Assembly: GCF_002575655.3 (NCBI RefSeq)
Contig: NC_053036.3
Coordinates: 157,022,627 to 157,086,626, forward strand
Direction: 5' to 3'
DNA from: Aegilops tauschii subsp. strangulata
Lineage: Eukaryota > Streptophyta > Magnoliopsida > Poales > Poaceae
Length of the DNA: 64,000 bases
This document shows, piece after piece, positions 22,264 to 33,984 of this stretch; position 1 is the stretch's first letter, and the number at the start of each line of letters is the position of its first letter. Under the pieces are notes generated by a model that saw nothing but the letters and a program-made list of their open reading frames with translations, was not told the DNA's origin and ran no database searches. The position numbers and the translations under genes are program-made.

Positions 22264-22814
22264 GTGTTTGCTTCCGGTGGGGGATCATGGTTGCTTGATA
22301 GTGGAGCCACTAATCATATGACCGGAAGCAAGGGCTTGGTGGTGGACGTGCACAAGATTCCATCTATGCCCACCAATGTCGAGTGGTGTGATGCCTCATC
22401 TTCTAAGGTATTGGGTCTTGGCAAGGTAGTCATTTCTCGTGATCTCACGATCGAGAAAGTCATGCTTGTTGAGTCCCTTGCATACAATTTACTTTCTGTT
22501 CGTCAACTTGCACTCATGGGCTTTGCTACTTTCTTTGATATTGATACTGTGGCCCTCTTGTGGAGCAAGACTCTTAAAGTAGCCTTTGTTGGGCATGTAA
22601 AGAACGGTCTTTATGTGATTAACTTTTCGGAGCGACCCACTAAGACTGCGACATGCCTAATGGCTAAAGTTGACGTGGGATGGCTTTGGCATCGCCGTTT
22701 AGCCCATGTCAATATGAGATCTTTGCAAAATCTTCTCAAGGTGGACCATGTCCATGGACTAACAAATGTTAGTTTAGCCAAAGATCGTGCTTGCAGTGCT
22801 TGTATCAAACAAAG
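22264..22814 (+). pseudogene. Maximus protease and pre-integrase domain
   Basis: Open frame. The aspartic protease active site LLDSGATNHMTG lies at ~22291-22326 (catalytic Asp ~22297). The GAG-pre-integrase zinc finger follows: LWHRRLAHVNMRSL near 22680, then CSACIKQ at the end. Cut by the insertion at 22820; integrase resumes at 32787. Cleaves the polyprotein and prepares integrase when intact. Confidence 0.88.
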
Positions 22815-22819
22815 CTACA

Positions 22820-25800
22820 TGTAACATCCCAAAATTCTAAATTTTGGAATGTTATATTAAATAGATAGATTTGATTGCTTGTTTGGTTGTTGTGTGATTG
22901 ATTGACCGGAAGTGAGTGAAATTTGAAACTTTTTGAAAGTTAAATGAGAGGGAATAAAAGGACTTTCCCAAACTTTCATTTTTTGCATTTATGCTCTCCA
23001 TGAATTCAAATACTTTTCATCACAAAACCCTGGAGAGAAGATGACATGACTTCTTCCATTTATTTAAATGACAAGGGTTTTTGAAAACATTTGAATTTCA
23101 TTTGAAAATATTCCAAATTCAGAAACTTTAAGCAACTCAATGATTTTCACGAGAGAAGATAATATGACTTCTTCAAAATATATGAAATATGAGTTGGAAG
23201 TTTTAAAAGAATTAAATTCAAAGTTATTTTGAAATTATTTTCAATTTGGAGTTATTTGGATTTTATTCAAAATATTTTTCTCCAAAAATAAAATATATGG
23301 AAATTAGGGTAAAATGATTCCCTACATCAGAAAATTGGAGAGAAATAAATTTGAATTAATTTTGGTATTTTTTAAAATGATTTTTATTGAATTTTATTAG
23401 AGCAGTAGCACTATTTGCTTTATTTAAATTTTTGTGGATTTTATTGGATTTTATAAAAATGTTCATGTTGTAGAGGATCTTTTTCTGAAAATTTTGATAT
23501 ATAATATGCTATATATCATTTTAAATATTTGTTGTTTTATTTTATGGTTGTTGTCTGTTAAAAAAACAAAATGTTTTAAAAAAACTCCTTTTGGACCGAA
23601 CTAGGTCGGCCTAGCAAATCACCAGGCCACGGCCCAGCTGGCCCGACGCCGCGCCTCGCTCGTCTTCCAGCTCGGGACGGAGTCCGGAGCGACTGCGCAT
23701 CGCCGCCGCCGTGCCCGACCTCGCCACCTCGCGCCTTGCCCCCTCCTCCACGCCTCGGAGCCGCCTCGCCCTCCTATAAAGCGCGCCCCGGGACCCCCTG
23801 AATTCCGTTTTTGCTGCCGCCTCGAGCCGCATCGCAACACCGCCGCCGCCCCGATGAGATCCGCCGCCGCCGTCGTCTCCTCGCCTCCCCGCGCCGCAGC
23901 CGTCGCCTTCGCGCCGCCCCCAACGCCGCTGCTTCGCGCCGTCGCCGCACCGCCCACGCCGCCCTCGCCTCTGCCTGCACGCGCCGCCGCCCGGCCTCGC
24001 CGGAGTGACCGCCGTCGCCGGTTCTTCGAGAAAACTGCTGCCGACCGGTATAAACCCGACCCCGGTCCGATTCGGTTTTTTTCTTTTAAAGTTTGGTTTT
24101 AAAAAAAGCCTAGACTAGATCTGTTTTTTTCTAGGTTTTATTAAATAGCAAACATTCGTTCGTTTAGATCGGTAGCGAACGATTTTCGTTCATTAGGTTC
24201 TGTTAGCGAGCGTTCGCTCGATAGATTTTCTTTTCCTTTTCTTTTATTTTCAGTCAGGGACCTGTTAATAGTTATTTCTTTTACAGTTTAGTCCTTGGTT
24301 TTCAAATGGTCACAACTTTTACACCGTTTGTCCAAATCCAACGAAACCAACGCCTACTTCTTCGTCTTGATCCCCTCTATCCAGTAAAACAACTTAAACA
24401 TGTTTTTGAAAGTTTTAAAATTTGATTTCAAACAGATTTGTATTCAAACTTCTTCTGTTCATAACTTGAGTTTTATAACTCCGTTCGAGTTGATTCTTTT
24501 TGCAAATTAAAGCTCTTGACCTAAACTTTCTGATAAGGCAAAATTCACATAATTTTGGTACTGTTAGAAATTGTTTTATGTTGCAAGAGTTATTTGGTTT
24601 TGATGTTTTCCGAATTGTCTTCTTCGTTCTTTTCGATCTTTTGAGTGATTGCTTATGTGTGGTTACTATTGCTTGCTTACGATAGATTGACTGGAGTGTG
24701 ACGAATATAACTATCAAGAGTTATGAGTGCGAATCATCTTCATCAACAGTACAGTCAAGTTCACACTTTGATCATATCCCTTTCATACCCAGTTTTTATG
24801 CATTAGTTTCACCCTCAAACATTGAATGAGTAGGATTGATAACATGTGGGTATTGGGAAGTAGTTGATGAGGTAGGAACCTATTGCCCTGCATTCAAACC
24901 TTGGGAGTTACTATTACGTTATGCTTATATTGCCATGCTATGCTCGTAGACGTGGATTGGGTTTGAGTGTATCCATGACAGATGTGAGACTGTTAATTAA
25001 TGGTTCAACTTAAGGTGGCAACTTTAATACACATCTGGGTTGATTGAGGCACCTAGGGTATCCAGTGATTGCCTGTATTTTTTGGAAATCCCCGGGTACC
25101 GTGTGATTCTCCTATGGACTGCCACCCAGGCTCAAAGGGATCATAAGATTATTCATGCTAGAAACTTCCGTGTGCAGCCACAAGCTATTATGGGCTCTAG
25201 CATAGTTGATTAAGTTGTGTGACCTCTTACAGTGGTAGACTAGCAGATGTAGGTGGTACTGTCTACCCATCGAAAGGTGCTAACACTTCTGAAAGACTGT
25301 GTCTTGGTCATCCGTTTCTCAAACACCATGTAGTGTGAGAAATCCAACGGAGGAGATCGAGTCTTGTGGGGAAAAGTGCGCAAACCTCTGCAGAGTGTAC
25401 AAACTAATCATGGTTAGCCGTGTCCCCGGTTATGGACATCTTGAGTATCTGGTTCTTGGATTATCATGTTGATCTCATCACTCTATATAATTAATTTGTC
25501 GGGTTGTTAATTACTTTTAATTGGGATTGAGATGGGGTTTACCATTCTCAATGTTTTCAACCAACTTTGTAGTTAAATAAAATATATTCCTTTGCAGTAG
25601 GGAAAAATTGGCTTTTCGCAAAAACATTATAACCATAAAGCTTTTCCACCAGCCATATATGCATGTAGTGATAGCTATTATTCATCATTGTCCTATGGTG
25701 TGAATTTGCCAGTACATTCAATGTACTGACCCTTTGTGGCTACAACGTCTCATGTTGCAGGATTCTTACGACGAGTAAGTGATACGTTAGGGTTACGATT

Positions 25801-26005
25801 TCTACACTCAACTTTGCCGTTGGTGTTGATGGGAATCCACAACCTTGTTACTTCTGCTATTTGGATTGAGGTAATAGTATTTACGTTATTTCATACATGT
25901 GATTTACCTCTGTTATAAATCCTCGAGTAATGTGTGTGTCAGCATACCGATCCAGGGATGACACTTAAACACAGAGACTTGACCGTCTGAGGTCGGGTCA
26001 CTACA
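22820..26005 (+). repeat. 5' LTR of the pol-less gypsy-like element (3186 bp)
   Basis: AT-rich first 750 bp, then an abrupt GC-rich block (23595-24060) containing CCTATAAAGCGCGCC (TATA at 23775-23780), i.e. the likely promoter and transcript start, followed by AT-rich U5-like sequence. Many CGTTCG-type motifs at 24150-24215. Confidence 0.9.
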
Positions 26006-26155
26006 AGATGGTATCAGAGCACATGTTGACTGTAGGACGTGACCCTAGAAACTGGCAAGCCCATAGGAAGGATTTTCTCTAGAACTTTCTCTTTCAAAAA
26101 GATCTTTTACCTCTCTTCTATTCTTATTCAAATATTCCCTTTTAGTGAGACCATA

Positions 26156-26909
26156 CCCCCTTTCCCCTTTTTGACCACACGAAGATTCGACTGATGAGAC
26201 CACTCCAAGAAGTACAAGATATCAGACAACCACGACCACTACGGAATGAAGGGGATTTTATCGTGCATCTGAATAATGGAAACTACAACAGTTGAAGACT
26301 CCGAAGACTAGGAGAATTTGAAGGCTCTGAAGAATTCCCAGATTTTTATGACCTAGGAAGGCTACCCTTATGGAACTTGGCAGACTATGGAAGTTGTCAA
26401 TACTCGAGATCAAGGTGTATCGGAGAAAGACCGGAGCATGGAGAGTTAAAAACTCAAAGTTCTGTCAAGGAAAACCCTAAGGCAGGAGATATCAACTATG
26501 GAGAGATAGCTCATGGAAATGACAAGAGCAGAAACACGGCTATCCATGATGTTATCGCCCGCTTATGCTATTGTCACCGTGCTGAGTTAAGCATGCATAT
26601 GGATGGAAGGATGGGATGGTAAAAGGCTGATGGAGCACCTATCAGCAAGATGAAGTTTTAATCTTAGCCGGTGTATCACCAGGATCTGGAGTGTTACATC
26701 AAGAAGTTAAGATGGACCTACAAGAAGTAGTATTTGATAAGGAAGCGTTTCGTGAAGAACTCAGGACCCAGAAGCTGAAAGTAGCCAAGCTAGAGGAGCA
26801 AAACCTTGAGACATCAAAGATTCGTCAGGAACTGAAGGACAGTAGGATCATGGTTCATGTCGAGGTTGATGAAACCCAGAAGTCTGGAACGCAACTCCAG
26901 AAATATTAA
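26156..26909 (+). pseudogene. N-terminal ORF remnants of the pol-less element
   Basis: Two open stretches (about 26300-26622 and 26691-26909) separated by stops. The second has a Glu/Lys/Leu-rich heptad pattern (DKEAFREELRTQKLKVAKLE) typical of a coiled coil. It precedes the gag region and may be its decayed amino-terminal part; I recognise no named domain. Confidence 0.45.
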
Positions 26910-27296
26910 AGGACGTCACGATAGACTTTGCGACAACAGAGATGATCTGGCAAAAGAACTTGAGAAGGTCAAGCACGATCAGAAGAATCCATTGGAGGCA
27001 TGAACAATACTTGAAGAGTTTGGCGACATTGAAGATTTATTGACCTTTAGAAGACCAAACCCCTGTTATACACTTACGTTAGATGCGACGTTTGTGAGCT
27101 GTCATTTGTTTGCTGTTTTCCCGACAGCCACAAAATAAAATCTGTCTTTTCAAAAACCATTGTTTGCCTTGTGTGTATCTCTCTCTATCTCTCTTATCTC
27201 ACCCCAAACCCATGGACCCATTAGAGGATGAATGGAGATGAGCTTGTATTTTCTGGACCGATAAGTCAATTGGAGACAGACTGATGGATTTAGAAC

Positions 27297-28181
27297 ATGG
27301 AGGATCACATGGAGAATAACCCTATAGCTGGAAAGGATATGACCCAGCATGCTCTTAAGTGTTTTGAAAGAGGTGCTGCTACTTGGTGGAGGATGTACCA
27401 AACCATCAATGGATGGCAAGGAGTAACCACTTGGAAAGAATTTAAGTTGACTCTGCAAAAGTCTCGGTTTGTGTCCCAGAAATTGAAGCCTTATGGAAAG
27501 GATATGAAGAAACCCTGTGCATGCAAGCTTTGTGGATAAATAGGACACAACCATAAGGAACACAAGGATGAATGCCCTAATTGTGAAGGAAGTCACCTAG
27601 CTGAAGAATGCCCAACTAAGCAGATAACATGTTTCTTGTGTGAAGGGACTACCCACTACCCTGCTCATTGTCACATTTACCCCATGGTTCGAAAAACCAT
27701 CCAGCAGAAGAAAGAAGCAATGAAAGGAGCACTCGTGGAAATTTTAGAAGAACCTACGATGAAGGAAGAGGTGGAGGACACACCTAAAGAAGAACCAATT
27801 AGATCTTGCACCAAGTCTTGCTATTCATGTGGAGAAGAAGGACACATCTCCCAGAATTGTTTGAATGGGGATCTGGTAGAATTCCCGACAGAGGAAGTAG
27901 AGTATGACCCACAGGAAATAGAAGCCCTGATTGGAACGGAAAAGTCCAGAAAGAGAAGTAGATTGGATTCCAGGAAGGATCTGAGTCATATCACCTGTTA
28001 TAGATGCAAGGAGTCAGGGCACTACCTCAGCAGTTACCCAAAAAGGAAGCCGAGGACCCAAAGAGGCTATGTAGACATAAGGAAACCACGAGACTTGTCA
28101 GAAGTAATATGTTTCAGCTGTAATAAAGCAGGGCACTTTGCCAGAGATTGTCCCAATGAGAAAGAGACTCATGCTAAATAG
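27297..28181 (+). pseudogene. Gag-like ORF with up to six zinc knuckles
   Basis: One frame with a single in-frame TAA (27537-27539). It opens with a gag-type helix (HALKCFERGAATWWRMY, then WQGVTTWKEFKLTL). Then come Cys-rich units: a first degenerate one at ~27522, CPNCEGSHLAEEC at ~27573, CFLCEGTTHYPAHC at ~27630, CYSCGEEGHISQNC at ~27819, CYRCKESGHYLSSY at ~27999 (last Cys lost) and CFSCNKAGHFARDC at ~28110. CX2CX4HX4C knuckles bind single-stranded RNA in retroelement nucleocapsids. Usual gypsy gags have one, sometimes two. The stop removes the capsid from the knuckles unless read through. Confidence 0.7.
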
Positions 28182-29611
28182 TTGTGACGAAAAAGGAGTA
28201 TAGTAGTAGTGGGAACATTTCGTTTTCAGTATTGAGATGATGAGTTGAGGCATGTAATGGATATGCAGGAGATTGTAGTAATTTGAGGATCAATAAAGTT
28301 AGCATCGTTAGTATTGATTGGATTTTATGAGTTGTTACTCTATGAAGAAAGATTTTGACCATTTTCGAGGAATGAGAAATATGGTCTATGGGTGAGTTTG
28401 TGCATTTTAAGGGTGGTAGTAACTGTGAGGACACTTGACCCCTGGAAAGGATAATGATGTTCCACGGGGTGGACTTCATAAGTATGAGTTTTATCTTGAT
28501 ATGTTGGATACCCCAGGAATATGAAGGGATGAAATACTATTGGATATAAAGGACATATGATGTTGGTATTATGGAACGATTATAACTCCATGACAAGTCT
28601 GAGTAATCACGCCTTAGTTTGGAACCAATAGAAGGAAGAAGGACCGTACAATTGGATGGATTTAAGCATGCTAGGAAGCTGGATGTTGGAATAATGATCA
28701 GTTGCCCCGATGATGAGTTCAAGGTTTGCAAGTGATGAGATGGGCCATAACCCACAGGCCCCAGGACCTACCAAGAAGCAAGCATAATCTTGCTGAAGGA
28801 AAACCCTGGAAGAAGTTACGATTTTATCGATAGATGATTTTATAGGAGTTTACGCAAAACCTGAGAGTTGTGAAGGAACGGTAGATGTTTTGTCTGGCTT
28901 GCAGAATCAATGGATTATCCGAACTTGGTTCGTCGACAAGAGAAATTCTGCAATGCTTGTGAGGATGACCGAGTGTTAGAATGCGAGATTCGCTAAACCA
29001 TATACAGGGTAATGATTTGGGTGCAGATGGATTGATCACCATACTGACTTACTCTTATTATTCGCCTTGCTATATGGGATGGTAAATCTGAGTGACTTGC
29101 CTATGGTAGAGAGATGACGATCAAAACCTTGTTTAAACCTTAGAATGGTATAGGTATTTTTTTCTTCCCCTTGTACACGACAGCAGCTGCCAACCGTAGA
29201 TTATACGGTGAGGTTCAACCTAGACCCATTTCCTGCAGGAGAAACCATAATTGTTGACCACCATGAGATATCGGTAGTTGTTTAGTATGGGCGCCAGACC
29301 CGTTAGCTAAGAAGACCCAATCATGGAAGAACCTTACCAAGAAAAGGGACAAAAGAATTGCGGTAAAGGTTATGGCACTATCGGAAGAGCCCAGAGATGG
29401 AATTTCCCGAGATTTGGGAAGACTGACACTGTCAAAGATAAGGATGGAGTATATGAGTTTTGATGGAACAGTAACCATGTTTCTAAGGGTGGTAGCACCC
29501 AGACCCCCCCCTGTGATGATCGATGGATTTTGAGAAGACCCCAAACCTAACCTATTTCTTGCTAGCCTCTCCGAATCTCGAGGATGAGATTCATTTTAAG
29601 GGTGGTAGGTT
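28182..29611 (+). other. Non-coding 3' interior of the pol-less element
   Basis: 1.4 kb with no frame longer than ~100 codons and no RT, RNase H, integrase or chromodomain motif on either strand. Ends in the polypurine tract before the 3' LTR. Confidence 0.7.
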
Positions 29612-32600
29612 TGTAACATCCCAAAATTCTAAATTTTGGAATGTTATATTAAATAGATAGATTTGATTGCTTGTTTGGTTGTTCTATGATTGATTGACTG
29701 AAAGTGAGTGAAATTTGAAACTTTTTGAAAGTTAAATGAGAGGGAATAAAAGGACTTTCCCAAACTTTCATGTTTTGCATTTATGCTCTCCATGAATTCA
29801 AATACTTTTCATCACAAAACCATGGAGAGAAGATGGCATGACTTCTTCCATTTATTTAAATGACAAGGGTTTTTGAAAACATTTGAATTTCATTTGAAAA
29901 TATTTCAAATTCAGAAACTTTAAGCAACTCAATGATTTTCACGAGAGAAGATAATATGACTTCTTCAAAATATATGAAATATGAGTTGGAAGTTTTAAAA
30001 GAATTAAATTCAAAGTTATTTTGAAATTATTTTCAATTTGGAGTTATTTGGATTTTATTCAAATTATTTTTCTCCAAAAATAAAATATATGGAAATTAGG
30101 GTAAAATGATTCCCTACATCAGAAAATTGGAGAGAAATAAATTTGAATTAATTTTGGTATTTTTTAAAATGATTTTTATTGAATTTTATTAGAGCAGTAG
30201 CACTATTTGCTTTATTTAAATTTTTGTGGATTTTATTGGATTTTATAAAAATGTTCATGTTGTAGAGGATCTTTCTCTGGAAATTTTGATATATAATATG
30301 CTATATATCATTTTAAATATTTGTTGTTTTATTTTATGGTTGTTGTCTGTTAAAGAAAAAACAAAATGTTTTAAAAAAGACTCCTTTTGGACCGAACTGG
30401 GCCGGCCCAGCAAATCGCCAGGCCACGGCCCAGCCGGCCCGACGCCGCGCCTCGCTCGTCTTCCAGCTCGGGACGGAGTCCCGAGCGAGCACGCACCGCC
30501 GCCGCCGTGCCCGACCTCGCCACCTCGCGCCTTGCCCCCTCCTCCACGCCTCGGAGCCGCCCCGCCCTCCTATAAAGCGTGCCCCGGGATCCCCTGGATT
30601 CCGTTTTTGCCGCTGCCTCGAGCCGCATCGCGTCACTGCTGCCGCCGCCGTCTCCTCGCCTCCCTGCGCCGCAGCCGTCGCCTTCGCGCCGCCCCCAACG
30701 CCGCTGCTTCGCGTCGTCGCCGCGCAGCCCACGCCGCCCTCGCCTCTGCCTGCATGCGCCGCCGCCCGGCCTCGCCGGAGTGACCGCCGTCGCCGTTTCT
30801 TCGACGAAAACTGCTGTCGACCGGTATAAACCCGACCCCGGTCCGATCCGGTTTGTTTCTTTTAAAGTTTTTTTTAAAACCTAGACTAGATCTGTTTTTT
30901 TAGGTTTTATTAAATAGCGAACATTCGTTCGTTTAGATCGGTAGCGAACGATTTTCATTCGTTAGGTTCTGTTAGTGAGCGTTCGCTGGATAGGTTTTTT
31001 TTCTTTTTCTTTTATTTTCAGTCAGGGACGTGTTAGTAGTTATTTCTTTTACAGTTTAGTCCATGGTTTTCAAACGGTCACAACTTTTACACCGTTTGTC
31101 CAAATCCAACGAAACCAACGCCTACTTCTTCGTCTTGTTCCCCTCTATCCAGTAAATCAACTTAAACATGTTTTTGAAAGTTTTAAAATTTGATTTCAAA
31201 CAGATTTGTATTCAAACTTCTTATGTTCATAACTTGAGTTTTATAACTCCGTTCGAGTTGATTCTTTTTGCAAATTAAAGCTCTTGACCTAAACTTTCTG
31301 ATAAGGCCAAATTCACATAATTTTGGTACTGTTAGAAATTGTTTTATGTTGCAAGAGTTATTTGGTTTTGATGTTTTCCGAATTGTCTTCTTCGTTCTTT
31401 TCGATCTTTTGAGTGATTGCTTATGTGTGGTTACTACTGCTTGCTTACGATAGATTGACCGGAGTGTGACGAATAGAACTATCAAGAGTTATGAGTGCGA
31501 ATCATCTTCATCAACAGTACATGCAAGTTCACACTTTGATCATATCCCTTTCATACCCAGTTTTTATGCATTAGTTTCACCCTCAAACATTGAATGAGTA
31601 GGATTGATAACATGTGGGTATTGGGAAGTAGTTGATGAGGTAGGAACCTATGCCCTGCATTCAAACCTTGGGAGTTACTATTACGTTATGCTTATATTGT
31701 CATGCTATGCTCGTAGACGTGGATTGGGTTTGAGTGTATCCATGACAGATGTGAGATTGTTAATTAATGGTTCAACTTAAGGTGGCAACTTTAATACACA
31801 TCTGGGTGGATTGAGGCACCTATGGTATCCAGTGATTGCCTGTATTTTTTGGAAATCCCGGGGTACCGTGTGATTCTCCTATGGACTGCCACCAAGGCTC
31901 AAAGGGATCATAAGATTATTCATGCTAGAAACTTCCGTGTGCAGCCACAAGCTATTATGGGCTCTAGCATAGTTGATTAAGTTGTGTGACCTCTTATAGT
32001 GGTAGACTAGCAGATGTAGGGGATGTAGGTGGTACTGTCTACCCATCGAAAGGTGCTAACACTTCTGAAAGACTGTGTCTTGGTCATCCGTTTCTCAAAC
32101 ACCATGTAGTGCGAGAAATCCAACGGAGGAGATCGAGTCTTGTGGGGAAAAGTACGCAAACCTCTGCAGAGTGTACAAACTAATCATGGTTAGTCGTGTC
32201 CCCGGTTATGGACATCTTGAGTATCTGGTTCTTGGATTATCATGTTGATCTCATCACTCTATATAATTAATTTGTCGGGTTGTTAATTACTTTTAATTGG
32301 GATTGAGATGGGGTTTACCATTCTCAATGTTTTCAACCAACTTTGTAGTTAAATAAAATATATTCCTTTGTAGTAGGGAAAATTGGCTTTTCGCAAAAAA
32401 CATTATAACCATAGAGCTTTTCCACCAGCCATATATGCATGTAGTGATACCTATTATTCATCATTGTCCTATGGTGTGAATTCGCCAGTACATTCAATGT
32501 ACTGACCCTTTGTGGCTGCAACGTCTCATGTTGCAGGATTCTTACGACGAGTAAGTGATACGTTAGGGTTACGATTTCTACACTCAACTTTGCCGTTGGT

Positions 32601-32781
32601 GTTGATGGGAATCCACAACCTTGTTACTTCCGCTATTTGGATTGAGGTAATAGTATTTACGTTATTTCATACATGTGATTTACCTCTGTTATAAATCCTC
32701 GAGTATTGTGTGTGTCAGCATACCGATCCAGGGATGACACTTAAGCACAGAGACTTGACCGTATGAGGTCGGGTCGCTACA
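29612..32781 (+). repeat. 3' LTR of the pol-less gypsy-like element (3170 bp)
   Basis: Matches the 5' LTR throughout with scattered substitutions and small indels (for example ~30 bp missing in the GC-rich part near 30640). TATA box at 30571-30576. Confidence 0.92.
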
Positions 32782-32786
32782 CTACA

Positions 32787-33780
32787 TGAGAAGGCTCACC
32801 CTCCCACGACTATCATTTACTCGAAGAGGCCTTTGGAGCTCCTTCACTTGTATCTCTTTGGGCCTCCATCTTTTGATAGTCTTGGGGGTAGAAAGTATTG
32901 CTTGGTGATTGTGGATGATTATTCAGGATACACTTGGTTATACTTCTTCAAGAGGAAAAGTGAGACCCAACAAACCATCATTGATTTTGCAAATGAAGCT
33001 CAACGCCAACACAATGCAAAGATCTTGAAGATAAGAAGTGACAATGGCACCGAGTTGAAGAACTACACCTTGGATGAGTTTCTTAGTGATGAGGGGATCA
33101 AGCATCAATATTCCGCACCATACACCCCTCAACAAAATGGTGTAGCGGAGTGGAAGAACCGGACGTTGATGGATGTGGCAAGGACCATGATGGCGGAGTT
33201 CAAGTCTCCATACAACTTTTGGGCCGAAGCCATCAACACCGCGTGTCATGCATCCAATCGGCTCTATCTCCGCAAAGTCTTGAACAAAACTCCATGTGAG
33301 ATACTCACCGGTAACAAGCCCAATCTTAAGTACTTTCGGGTGTTCGGGTGTAAGTGTTCATTCTCAAGAAAGGTGTTCGTTTGTCTAAATTTGAGGCTAG
33401 ATCTCAAGAAGGCATTTTTGTTGGTTATGCTACAAGCTCTCATGCTTACCGTGTCCTCAATAAGTCCACGGGACTTATTGAGGAGACGTGTAACGTGGAG
33501 TTTGATGAGAATAACGGCTCCCAAGTGGAGCAAAGTGGCACTTGTGATATAGGTGATGAAATTCCTCCCCAAGCCATAAGAAGAATGGGTGTTGGTTTTA
33601 TCTTACCCATTGAGGAACCCCTTGTGGCTGAAGGAGAAGGACAATGTTCCACTCAAGTGGAACCATCACCAACCCAAGGCCCACACGCTTCCGAAGAACA
33701 AAGTGAAGGCCCTCCACCTCATGAAACAAGACCAAGGGCAAGATCAACCTCGAGATGGTGTTGAACCACCAAGTGATGCC
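32787..33780 (+). pseudogene. Maximus integrase
   Basis: Catalytic core with LHLYLFGPPSFDSLGGRKYC (the Asp of the usual HLD position is Tyr here), VDDYSGYTWLYFFKRKS, IRSDNGTEL (Asp) and PQQNGVAEWKNRTL (Glu, followed by Trp where Arg is usual). A one-base loss at ~33357 shifts the frame after FGCKC; the C-terminal domain continues in another frame (EARSQEGIFVGYATSSHAYR). A further shift at ~33735 leads to a Gln/Asp-rich linker (33780-33870, QDQEQAQ repeats). The element cannot integrate on its own. Confidence 0.88.
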
Positions 33781-33984
33781 CAAGGTCAAGTTCTCTCCTC
33801 CGAGCAAGTTCAAGATCAAGAGCAAGCTCAAGATCAAGAACAAGCTCAAGACGACGCTCAAGATGATAAAGTAACCGCTCCTCAACTCACTCCTGAGGAG
33901 GAATTGGAGCGTCGTGCTGCCAAGATTGCACCCAAGCTCTCTACCAAGGGTCATCTCATGACGAATGTGCTTGGAAGCAAATGA

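Larger units (their letters stand above)
22820..32781 (+). mobile_element. Pol-less gypsy-like LTR retrotransposon with ~3.2 kb LTRs
   Basis: Exact duplication CTACA on both sides (22815-22819, 32782-32786). LTRs 22820-26005 and 29612-32781 start TGTAACATCCCAAAATTC and end CTACA. Primer site TGGTATCAGAGC at 26009-26020, polypurine tract AAGGGTGGTAGG just before 29612. The 3.6 kb interior encodes only a coiled-coil segment and a gag with multiple zinc knuckles; RT, RNase H and integrase are absent. LTRs differ at roughly 1.5% over the first 600 bases by eye, so it is fairly young. I do not recognise the family. Confidence 0.9.

Noticed and set aside
23619..24102. Ala/Arg/Pro-rich frames on both strands of the GC-rich LTR block
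   Set aside because: Low-complexity translations of CpG-rich DNA; the equivalent block in the other LTR has different frame lengths because of small indels, so no protein is conserved.
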